The notes beneath the pieces are model-generated. The model was given only the letters and a program-made list of their open reading frames with translations. It ran no database searches and was not told the origin of the DNA. 64,000 nt of DNA from Nipponacmea schrenckii (Eukaryota; Mollusca; Gastropoda; Lottiidae), in NCBI GenBank assembly GCA_030562195.1, contig CM060200.1:27877023-27941022 (forward strand), read 5' to 3'. Below are positions 23,356-36,200 of this stretch, one piece after another. Both the position numbers and the translations under genes were made by a program. How positions within the stretch are numbered: position 1 is the stretch's first letter; each line of letters starts with the position of its first letter.

Positions 23356-26300
23356 TTATTGAAGGGATAAAATTGAAAGACAGGAAAGGAAAGACACAAT
23401 CAATAAAAGATGCATTGGTAATTGATTCGATGCTGAACACGTGGGACCAGTTTCCGGTTCTGGTTTGGTCTGATCCGCTAGTTGGTTTTTGATCCATTCA
23501 TTAATATTTGTCTCCAGTAGATTTAAAGGAACTGTTCCACCTTTCATTATAACTGTATGGAAGTCTCGTATATCAAATTTGTCACCTGTAAAAAGAAGAG
23601 AATAAAATTGTATCTACTTGTTCGGTGTCCTGGTGTTCCTGAAATGTTACCAGTATACAGAGAGCTTTACTTTGGAGAGAACGTCTTAACTATCAACATT
23701 ATGCACAATATCCATAGCTGTGCAATCAACTATCTAGAATGTATTGCTCATGGAAATACCCTGTACTAACCTAGAACCTTAGTTGCTTTCTCCCTAAGTT
23801 CTCTAATCTTCAATTCACCAATTTTGTAAGAACAAGCTTGACCAGGCCAAGTAACATAACGATCTATTTCAACCTCTATATCGGCTCTAGAAATCAGGGT
23901 ATAATTCATAAAATACAGCACTGACTCTTCTTTTGTCCAGCTAGAAAATACAAAGAAAGACATTATTGTAGGTATATACAATGACGATCAGTGAAGCTGG
24001 ATTAGCTGTTACCTTTTTAATCAGTAGTGTCGTTGCTCCACCACAACAAACGTCTCAACCATGTGCATCGTTGGCGACACAGACTGAGTTGCGCGCTTCT
24101 GCCTCTGTCAACAAAGATGCCAGGCCTAAGGAATTATTCCTTAAGGCACTATTTGGAGCTTAAAGTAAAAAACAGTAATATATCTTCCAGTACAATAAAA
24201 AGACATTCGTTAAAAAGGGCGGATATTCAAAAAAGTAGTATCATATGCCTTCTCGAAATCAAAAAATATGACTACTAAATGGTGATTTTGGATGAAGGCC
24301 TCCCTGACGAACGATTCAAATCTAACGAGATGATCAAGAGTGCTCCTTTGGGACCGAAATCCACATACCCTTTTTTCCATCAATATAAATTCCATCACGT
24401 CGTGCCTTAGACGGGGGGTTGATGGCTCTCTGTATGTTGATGACTTTCAGATGTGTTATGGTTCTACCTACATACAGTCGATCGAGCGTCAGTTGCAGCT
24501 TTGTTTAAACCATCTACAGCAATGGGCAACTGACAACTGACAACTGACCCAGTGCTACGTTTGGACAATGCTGTCGTTGCTGTTGTACAGGAATTCAAAT
24601 TTCTTGGTCTTACATTTGACAGCAAGCTTTCTTTCTGTCCACACAATAAAATCCTCAAGAACAAATGTCTGAAAGCTCTCAACATACTGAGAGTCTTATC
24701 CAACACTGACTGGCCACTGACCAAGCTCGATTACGGGTGCTAGGTGTATGGATCAGCTCGTCCATCCTACCTCGATGAGCTTGACACCATACACAACCAA
24801 GGACTTTTAGCACAACTCCAGTTGAAAGTCTGTACGTCGAGGCTAATGAACCCTCATTGTACGACACACGTGACAGACTTTCACTGCAGTATGCTATTAA
24901 AATAGCATTATTGCCATACCATCCGGCTCACCGCCCCGTATCTAGTCCTTATTTTGAGCATTTGTACGAGGCAAAGCCTCGTGCAATTTCATTTTTGGAG
25001 TCCGCATTCAACCCCTTATGTCAGCGGCTGGTATCAGCCACGACAATATTCATAATGACCACAACTCCACCTTGGTCAATTGCTCCACTTCAGATAGACT
25101 TTAGTCTCTCGAGCAATAAGAAGTCTTTAATTCTAAATTTTTCGAATTAAGGTCTAATATGGGGATTATGCTCCTTTTTTATAAGATGGGTCCAAGGATG
25201 GTGATAAGGCAGCAGCCGAAACCGTGACGCGATCTGAAGTCCTGTCTGTATCTCTTCCACCAGCAGCCTTAAACAATGTATTATCTATTCTGATTCTCTG
25301 TCCGCATTACAAGCTATCCATAACATCCAGCTCGTGCACCAAATAGTTGGAGATATTTACAAGCTCTCTGGGCCGAAAAAGGACATTGTCCTTTGTTGGC
25401 TCCCCAGTCACATGGAAATACGGGGGAATGACAAGGCAGATGCGGCGGCTAAGGCTGCTTTGTCACTCCCTGTCTCTCCCTTTTCCTTGCCTTACACCGA
25501 CTTTAATTCGGACTTCTATTTTGCAACGATGGCAGTAAAAATGGGATGCTGCAGATACAAAAAAACTTCATGCTATCAAACATGTCTTGGGGGACTGGCC
25601 ATCCTCCTATTGTGCCAACAGGAGAAATGCAGTTGTTTTGTGTCGCTCTCGTCTAGGACATACTCACCTTACCAACTGTTACCTGCTCAAGCGAGAGCTT
25701 CAACCAGTCTGTGAGCACTGCCAGGTTCAACAGTGAAACACATTCTGATTGAGTGCACGCATTTCAAACCTATAAGATCGCAGCACTACCGTGCTAGATC
25801 TTTGTTTCAGCTGTTTGCACAACCTTCTCTTTATGAGAAGTTTGTCGCGTTTTTAAAACAAACTAATATGTATTTTAAATTTTAAAATATTTTTTGTGTT
25901 CTAGTTTTGTTTTACTATTTTGTTTTTATCCCATTTTGGGTTACAACCATTCTGTGATATTGCTTTTAGCATTGTTTTGTCGCGCTTTTTTGGGTTAATG
26001 TCATATTTTTTTATTTTAAATGTACTGACTTTCTAGTTTTAATTTTTGTTTTGGTTTTAAATCGTATTCAGGTGCTATATAGCCCGTTTTGGTGCTGATG
26101 CACCTTAAAACATTTCATTTCATTTCAATCAGCAGTGCCCCCCATACAAACACCAATGTCATCAGTTACTACGTGCGCAATTTGTGTTTATACCACACAC
26201 ACACTTAACTAACATCATCCACCAGCCGTACAGGAAGTCGATACTTTCCTGATAATTGCACGACGATTCTGATCTCGTACTCACTTATAATAATGTATTC

Positions 26301-27082
26301 CAGTGTCAACAACCAATCTACAGGCTCGAAACATCTCGGAACTGTAGCGTCCTAATCTGAAATAAATTGGTAATCTTTATTAGAATTTAAAAAGCTGATA
26401 GAGGTAGGTGTAGAGATAGGTGAGACTTAATTTGAGCAATCTCTGCAGATACCTTCCATCATAATCTGACGCCGGAAATCAGCTGGTGAGTTGATATCCT
26501 AGTATGGATTGATTTTCAATTGCTAAGGCGTTTTTAATGTGTTCACAAACGAATCGCATTCTCGTTAACTGTGCTCATCTATATAAATTGATGAATAGTA
26601 CACATTAAGACGTGTTAGGACGACGGCTTGAAGATTGTGTTTACCTTACAAGTCAAATAATCTGTTAGAGATATTAGATATGAAATTATTACAAACACAG
26701 CTATAGCCATCTACAATAAATGACTTACAGCTGGTAGTGGTTTGTATCCTTGTATAAAATAAGGCGTTTTTAATGTGTTCACAAACACATCGCATTCTCG
26801 TTTAACAACTGTGCTAATGTATAAATCGATGGATAATATAGAAGTGCCGAGACGACAGTATGAAGTTGGTGATTAAGGTTTATACCTTACAGTTAGAATT
26901 CCCATCTCAAGTCAAATAATCTTTTGGAGAAATTATTCCAAGAAAAAGCCATCTTATAGAAATGACTTACATCAGTGGGTCTGTTTTATACAGGTCTAGA
27001 TCCTGTCCTAGGGATTCAGCATACAATGCCCAACCCTAAAAAAAAAAATAAACCAATATATCATTGACCTCTAATAATATTT

Positions 27083-27116
<34 letters not shown>

Positions 27117-27154
27117 CGATAATGATAATGATAATGATGATGATGATGATAATC

Positions 27155-27185
<31 letters not shown>

Positions 27186-27186
27186 C

Positions 27187-27224
<38 letters not shown>

Positions 27225-30200
27225 TGATAAAGATATAAATGAAATGAAATGAATTTTGCCAGGACAGCGGCATTAGCCTACTCTTTTTGCGATTTCCAAC
27301 TGTCGAGGGATCTTTAACGTGCACAGCCTGTAGCACACGGGGCCTCGGTTTATTGTCCCATCCGAACGACTAGACATTTTTTCCATGTCGGTCCCTCTGA
27401 CCTGCATCACTGACAAGGGGAAACCGGGCTGAAAAATCCGAAAGTTCATCTCGACCTTTGCCGGGATTGAACCCTGGATCTTCAGGTTAGCGAGAAAGCG
27501 TCTAACCCACTGAGCCACCGCGGCTCCTAATGATAATTATAATAATAAATAATAATAATAATTAATAATTGATAATTAATAATAATTAATAATAATTAAT
27601 AATAAAAATAGATAATTGACTGATACATTGTTATGGAGGCATAACACGGTCGGATTTCGACAAAAATTAACAATAAATAACTAATAAAATAAAAATCTAA
27701 AATCAAAATTCTATTTTTTTGTTTTTTTTTTGAAACCTATGGACAGAAATAGTTCCAGCATAGAACTATTAAATGAACTACTAAAGAGTAGTAGTATATC
27801 GATAATAGTAGTATTATCTATTGTTCTATCTACTTCTAAATGTTATTTAAAGATTACACCATGTAAAATATTAAAGAGAAGTAGAATATCTATAATAGTG
27901 GTCTTATCTAATGTTCTATCTTCTTCTAAATGTTATTTAAAGATTATACCATGTAGAATATAAAGAGGAGTAGTATATCTATAATAGTGGTCTTATCTAA
28001 TGTTCTATCTACTTTAAATGTTATTTAAAGATTATACCATGTAAAATATTAAAGAGGAGTAGTATATCTATAATAGCGGTCTTATCTAATGTTCTATCTA
28101 CTTCTAAATGTTATTTAAAGATTATACCATGTACAATTTTAAAGAGAAGTAGTATATCTATAATAGTGGTCTTATTTATCTAATGTTCTATCTACTTCTA
28201 AATGTTAAGGTTTTGAAAATACGTCCTGGAACTCTTTGGTATAATGATGAAATACGGTGTGCTAAAAAGAAATCGAAATTAAGCAGAGAAACTTTGGAGA
28301 CGCACTAAGCTGCAAAATCAGAAGTAAAATTACAAATAATGTTACACATTTAATAGATTCGGCTAAAAGACGTTACTATTCACAAAAGATTGATGATAGC
28401 GTAAAATAAACAAAAAGAACTGTTTAGAATAACTAAAACCCTCTTGGACCATAATTCGCATTCTGCTAAATTACCGTATATTGACAACAAAGTCGAATTA
28501 GCGAACAATTTCTCAGTGTATTTCACAGATAAGATAAGTAATATTCGTAGTAATCTCAACCATCTTATGCAACATACAAAACACATCCCTAACCCTTATA
28601 ACGCTCAAAAGACCCAGCTTAGTTATTTCAACACTGTCTCTGGAGAAGATATCAAGAAAATTATCCAATCTACGGCTACTAAATCTTGTGACTTAGATCC
28701 AATTTCAACTTGGCTTCTGAAAGAGTGCCTGGATGAGATTCTACCAAGTATTACTGATATTATAAATTCTGCGCTTTCTACCTGTACATTTCCCGAATCA
28801 TTCAAGTGTGCAAATATTATACCTCTTCTGAAAAAACCATCACTCGATACAGATGACTGCAAAAATTATCGGCCTGTCTCAAACTTAAATTATATGTCCA
28901 AGGTTCTTGAGAAATGTAGCGCTAAACAGATCACAGATCATGTGAATGATCATCAACTACTGGAAGTATTCCAAAGTGCCTATAGGAAACACCATAGTCC
29001 TGAAACTACCTTACTCAGAGTTCAAAATGACATTCTGAACGCAATCGATGCTAAAAACTGTGTCCTCCTCATCCTACTAGATTTGTCTGCTGCCTTTGAT
29101 ACGGTTGACCATGAAATCCTGCAAGATAGACTTACTTCGGATTTTGGAATCAGTGGGAGTGCTCGCGACATTCTAAAATCTTATCTCCAAAAGAGATGTC
29201 AAAGAGTTGTCATAGAGGTCAATTACTCTCCTCAGGTTCATCTGCGTGACGGTGTTCCTCAAGGTTCTGTCCTAGGTCCTATTCTTTTTAGTCTGTACAC
29301 TTCACCACTTGGTAAAATTGTTAAGCATTACGGAATATCATTTCATCTTTATGCAGACGATACTCAACTTTACATTGCTTTTAAACCTGAATCAGAATTC
29401 GTGCCATCGCAACTTAGGATGCAACAATGCCTTAACGAAATACGTAGTTGGATGTCATCAAATTTTCTAAAACTAAATGACAGCAAAACCGAGTACCTTC
29501 TAATGGGTTCTGATAACCTCCTGTCTAAACTTGACAACAGCAGTGATCTGTCCGTTTCAATTCGAAACTCTCAAATACAGCCCAGTGAATCTGCAAGAAA
29601 TATTGGTGTGATGTTTGCAAAGGAACTGAACATGGAGCTCCAAAAAATACTACATGCAAGAACTGTCATTACCAACTCCGTAACATCAGAATCATCTCAA
29701 AATATATTTCCAACGATGCCCTTAAAACACTTGTTCACGATTTAGTTACCTCTCAGATGGATAACATGAACTCTCTTCTCTCCGGACTTCCTCTTCGTCT
29801 GACAAACAAATTACAACTGGTACAAAATTCTGCAGCTCGTTTAATTACTGGTACAAGACGTTACGATCACATCACACCATCACTATTCTCTCTTCATTGG
29901 CTACCAATTGTGTATCGCATACGTTACAAAATCGTTCTGATGACTTTCAAATGTATCAACAACCTGGCTCCATTATATCTGTGTGAACTGATATCTTTAT
30001 ATGTCCCACCTCGCCTCTTAAGATCTTCCAACTCCTTTCTCGTCACACCCAAAACAGCCAACCTTCAGACTTATGGAGTGAGAAGTTTTCTTACCAGGCC
30101 CCATATCTATGGATCAGTTTGCCAATAGATCTCCGCATATGTCAATCGTCAAATTCTTTTAACCAGAAACTAAAAACGCACTATTTTAGAGAAGCTTTAA

Positions 30201-33200
30201 AATAATCATTCAGAAAACATTGTGATTTTAAAATTTTTACATATTCTTATATATTTTTAAATTTTATCACACACTTTTGTAAAGCGTAATCGAGCACTGA
30301 TGTGGAATTTGCGAGATAAATCAAACTTCTAAATGTTATTTAAAGATTATACCATATAGTATATTAAAGAGGAGTGGTATATCTATAATAGTGTTCTTAT
30401 CTAATGTTCTATCTACTTTAAATGTTATTTAAAGATTATACCATGTAGAATATAAAGAGTAGTAGTATATCGATAATAGTGGTCTTATCTAATGTTCTAT
30501 CTACTTCTAAATGTTATTTAAAGATTATGCCATATAGAATATTAAAGATAAGTAGTATATCTTTGATATACCTGTCTTATAAACATTATTCGTTTATAGT
30601 ATTTACCTCGATAAAGGCATTATATCTTGGGAAAGCAACTGGTACTTTATATAAATAAGTTGTTTCCATTTTACTTCTAAAGTCTGGGGAGTCGATGAAT
30701 AAATTGTAACTGAGCTGCAAGAAGAAATAATTTGCATTACCGACTGCAATTTGATTTCATTCTATTTCCTTCTCCAGTTCAACTGCAAAAATATTGTTCA
30801 ATAATCAAAAATATAAAAAAAAAAAAAAATTTATAATCATAATGTCGTTATTTCTTTGTACTTCGTTATTTAAATTTGCTGATATGAATACGCATACATA
30901 ATTTAGGCAATTATAGATAAGTTAAGAAAGTATGCATTTTTTTTGTTGTTATTCTGCACGCTTAAATAAATACTTTTACATATAATGTGAATTCAATAAA
31001 TAATAAGCTGAGCACTTGTTTGTCAGGTTAAATTTCTTCGGCGGTATGAATTAAAGAAACAACTATATTATACATAGCTTGTAGTATATGGTTATATAGC
31101 TTAGAGTGCGTTGCAATAAAGCTTGTAGTATATGGGTTTATAGCGTAAAGTGCCTTGTTGTATAGCTTGTAGTATATGGTTATATAGCTTGGAGTATATC
31201 GTTATATAGCTTAGAGTGCGTTGTAATATAGCTTGTAGTATATGGTTATATAGCTAAGAGTGCGTTGCAATATATCTTGTAGTATATGGGTATATAGCTT
31301 AGAGTATACGGTTATATAGCTTGTAGCATATGGTTATATAGCTTAGAGTGCATTGTAATATAGCTTGTAGTATATGAGTACATAGCTTAGAGTAAACGGT
31401 TATATAGCTTGTAGTATATGGTTATATAGCCTAGAGTGCGTTGCAATAAAGCTTGTAGTATATGGGTTTATAGCGTAAAGTGCGTTGTGGTATAGCTTGT
31501 AGTATATGGTTATATAGCTTGGAATATGTCGTTATATAGCTTAGAGTGCGTTGTAATATAGCTTGTTGTATATGGGTATATAGCTTAGAGTACGTTGTTA
31601 TATTGCTTGTAGTATATGGTTATATAGCTTGTAGTATATGGGTATATAACTTAGAGTACGTTGTTATATAGGTTGAAGTATATGGTTATATAGCTTGTAG
31701 TATATGGTTATATACCCTAAAAGAGAATTTGGTTATTTCGCATAGAGCACACGATGTATTGTAGAGTATGTGTAGAATATGACTGCGTACAAAATCTATA
31801 TTTATAATATAATTATGCGATAACTTAGGAAAGGTAGAGGGGAGTATAAGATATACCTGTAGATGATGGCCGGGTGATGCTTCGTGTAATGTAAGAGGTA
31901 ACATCGATATTATAGGACTAAAAATAATTGCACAAATGCAGATAGATGAATTTAGAATAAAGCGCTCAAGTATGTCAAACAACAAAATCATTTCACATAC
32001 GTATTTTTAAACAATATGATACAGAAGCTTTCTGTAGAGGGAACAATGACATATTCTTTTTATGAGTCCTTTGGATCGTTATCCTTGCAAACACCATTTG
32101 CCTTGTATAGTATTTGCGAAGCGTAAGTAATAAGTTTGTTTAATTAAGATCTGTTTTTTTACCATCCCTTGGCGTTTCAGTCATCTGGTTGATCAATCAG
32201 ATCAATGTATTCCTTAATATCTGGATTTTATTTAGGTTACGTTTTCGAGAATAAAGTTCCTAGTTGGATCTATGATAAAAAGCAAGTCTTACAATTCTCG
32301 AGGTCGGAATACATTGGCCCAGAAAATACCAGGACGACTACCATCAGTAGAACCCGTAGAATACATTCCGCCTGGGCCATCTGACGTTAATGCCTTTACA
32401 CTGAAATAAGTAATACGTCCCAGTAGTTAAAGAATTAAGAACTATTTGCTTTCCGATTCAACCTTTAATCCCTTGATAACATCTCGCTTCAAAAAATCTC
32501 AGTTTCAATTTTCTTTGGACATGGTTGCTTTAATGTTTGGCTATCATCTCATAAATCATATGGCAACTAATTAAGGGAATGAAAAATATCAAAACATAAA
32601 TTTAAAAAAAATGTAACCCTTATCTCTTAGATTGAACATACAATTTTAACACTTGGTCAATAAGAGTATATATCCACCAGTATATAGACAAACTTGCCGC
32701 CATAAATGATGATGAATATATACTCATATTGACCATTCTTGAGAACTTAGATTTTATGTCCATTCTAAGACGCAGTATCACTTTAAGTACTTTTGAGTCG
32801 GGTAACATCATTCTGTCTTGAGATAATTGACTTACACTATTGGAAGATTAGGTAGGTTTTTAAACAGTTTGTGTAGCAGTGGATCGATCTGGTTATGAAT
32901 CATGTGATTGTAAGATTTTAGCATCTCTTCCTGAAAGTGAAAATATACAAGATGTGTCATTTTAGAGAAAGGAGAAAAAAGGCTTTGGAACTAGTTATAG
33001 TCAACTTATGTATGGGAGCTCAATAAGTTAGATGCTGGTTCGCTAACCTGGGCCAGGGTTCAATCCAGGCATTGGTCGAGATGTACTTTCGAATTTTTCA
33101 ACCCAGATTTCCCCTGTCAGTGATGCAGGTCTGAGGGGCTGACATGGAAAAAGCGTCTGGTCGTTCGAAAAGGACAATAAGCCGAGACCGCGTGTGATAC

Positions 33201-36200
33201 AAGCTGTGCACGTTAAAGATCCCGCGACAGTTGGAAATCGCAAAAACAGTACATCCAGCATGGCGTTGCCCGTCTCCATTGGTCCATTAGGTGCAGAAGA
33301 GTAGGAAATAAAACTCCAAACACTGCATTCATTCAATTTTAATGGATATATCTGATTATTCAAGCATAATAGCATAATAGATCCAATTCTTACCGATGTG
33401 TTGTAGATCCAAGTCTTACCGATGTGTTGTAGATCTAAGTCTTACCGATGTGTTGTAGATCTAAGTCTTACCGATGTGTTGTAGTTCTAAGTCTCATCGA
33501 TGTGTTGTAGATCTAAGTTTTACCGATGTGTTGTAGATCTATGTCTTACCGATGTGTTGTAAATCTATGTCTCACCGGTGTGTTGTAGATCTAGGTCTTA
33601 CCGATGTTTTTTTAGATCTAGGTCTTACCTATGTGTTGTAGATCTAAGTCTTACCGATGTGTTGTAGATCCAAGTCTTACTGATGTGTTGTAGATCTAAG
33701 TCTTCTTACCGATGTGTTGTAGATCTAGGTCTTACCGATGTGTTGTAGATCCAAGTCTTACTGATGTGTTGTAGATCTAAGTCTTACCGATGTGTTGTAG
33801 ATCTAGGTCTTACCGATATGTTGTAGATCTAGGTCTTACCGATGTGTTGGAGATCTAAGTCTTACCGATGTGTTGTAGATCTAATTCTTACCGATGTGTT
33901 GTAGATCTAGGTCTTACCGATGTGTTGTAGATCTAAGTCTTACTGATGTGTTGTATATCTAGGTCTTACCGATGTGTTGTAGATCTAGGTCTTACCGATG
34001 TGTTGGAGATCTAAGTCTTACCGATGTGTTGGAGATCTAAGTCTTACCGATGTGTTGTAGATCCAAGTCTTACTGATGTGCTGTAGATCTAAGTCTTACC
34101 GATGTGTTGTAGATCTAGGTCTTACCGATGTGTTGTAGATCTAGGTCTTACCGATGTGTTGGAGATCTAAGTCTTACCGATGTTTTGTAGATCTAATTCT
34201 TACCGATGTGTTGTAGATCTAGGTCTTACCGATGTGTTGTAGATCTAAGTCTTACCGATGTGTTGTAGATCTAGGTCTTACCGATGTGTTGTAGATCTAA
34301 GTCTTACCGATGTGTTGTAGATCTAAGTCTTACCGATGTGTTGTAGATCTAAGTCTTACCGATGTGTTGTAGAACATAGTTCTGTCATTTTTCAGAAAAC
34401 GGAAATATTCTGACACCGTCCCTTTAAAATTATTTCTCTCCACAATCTGAAAATATGATGAACTAGAATCATATCCTATTTTATTGGCAAATTATGAATA
34501 TTATTGCTACCTTCAAGACTAAGATTTATGGATGTACTACGTCTTACTTTATTACATTCAACATTTCTTAACACATACAGGTAATGCTATCAAGTAAACA
34601 CATAGTGTCTAATGTAACTTTCCTACATCAATATGTCATATAAACAAAAAATAATTTCTACCTTCATCATCTCGGACTGTATTCTCTCCACCTCCCTCAA
34701 ACCTAATTGATGAACTTGTTCCGGGGTCATATCTAATGATAAATACCATTTTAAACAAGCTTGATAATATTCTTTACCATTCTCCAGGTTTAGTACCCCA
34801 TAATGTGTCCTGGTATTCGGTAGGTATTCCTAAAAGGAAAGGGGTAATTGTATGGATATTTATCATCACCCAATTTCTCAACAAAGTGCTTGTTACAATG
34901 TCGAAACAGTGTCAGTGGACTTGGGTTGTTTTGGGCCCCTCCCCCCGGGAATGCTTTCAAACATAATATCCTCTCCTGAGAACCATTTGTACTCACATTT
35001 GAGATCCCAATTGAATGCCCGTTTATGGAAGATTGAAAGATTTCACTCATCAATATATTTAACTTAATTTTGTTATTTTCACTTTTGGATTTTGTATCTC
35101 AGTAGTTTAAGTAAAGCTGAATCTATAGGTATTGTTTTAGTGGAATGTTAACGGTAAACAACTAGGTGGTGTATCTGCAGCAATTAAAAATTCAAGAGAA
35201 TTAAACAAGCAAAAAATTAACTCACATTTTGTAAGAAGGAGTTCACCTCTTGATATTTTGAAACAATGTTATTGATAGCTATCTTTGCTCTGGATATAAA
35301 ATCCTGTCTAAGAGAATCAATAGTAAGAAATTGAGTTATATATAAGAGGAGAAGCAAGGGTTATAGTAAGGTGCAAACGTGCTGCTAGAGTGTTTGGGGT
35401 ATGGCATCTTCCTCTAGCAACAGTACAATATACTAATACATACATACTACAGTTACTAAAAAACATGGGGGTATACGGCCCTGTAATGCGACTCTGTAAA
35501 GAAATGCCAGAAAGTCGGTCATTTCAGCCCGGTTTTGCTAGAGTGTTTGGGGTATGGCATCTTCCTCTAGCAACAGTACAATATACTAATACATACATAC
35601 TACAGTTACTAAAAAACATGGGGGTTTACGGCCCTGTAATGCGAATCTGTAAAGAAATGCCAGAAAGTCGGTCATTTCAGCCCGGTTTCAGTAAAGTAAA
35701 GCAGGTCTGAGTAGCTGACACCAAAAAGAATACGCTTATACCAATATCCTGCCAAGTTTCCCCCATTGCACACTGCATGACGGTCCCTCTTCATTAGCCC
35801 ATATGGTACAGAAGAGTACGACGTAAAATTCCATTCATTTCATTTTAAATCCCATCCCAAATCCCCAGATTAACAGACAACGACTAGCTACTGGTATATT
35901 AGATAAACGTCACGTTTCATTACCAAGCCAGAACAAGCAGTTCATCACACGGCTCACCGTGATCGTATTTTGGTCTATTTTACTGAAGTTAGGAAATTTT
36001 CGACTGTAGCCGAGCAGAAACCGATTGCCATTTTATGCCATTTTGATAGTTCTTCGAACACTCGGCGCCATCCAGTTGGCTCAAACTAAGGCCACTGTGA
36101 ACCACGTCTATCATATTATGATGTTTGCTTTATTAGTAACAGGATGTAGAAAATATTGTTTGCATAAGAATCCAAAATAAATCCAAGGCGATACAGACTC

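Noticed and set aside
27061..27336. Ile-rich open frame of 91 codons
   Set aside because: Translation of the AAT/GAT microsatellite.
33385..34372. CRISPR-like regular repeats
   Set aside because: The 26-bp units are contiguous without spacers, in an intron of a eukaryotic gene: a minisatellite.
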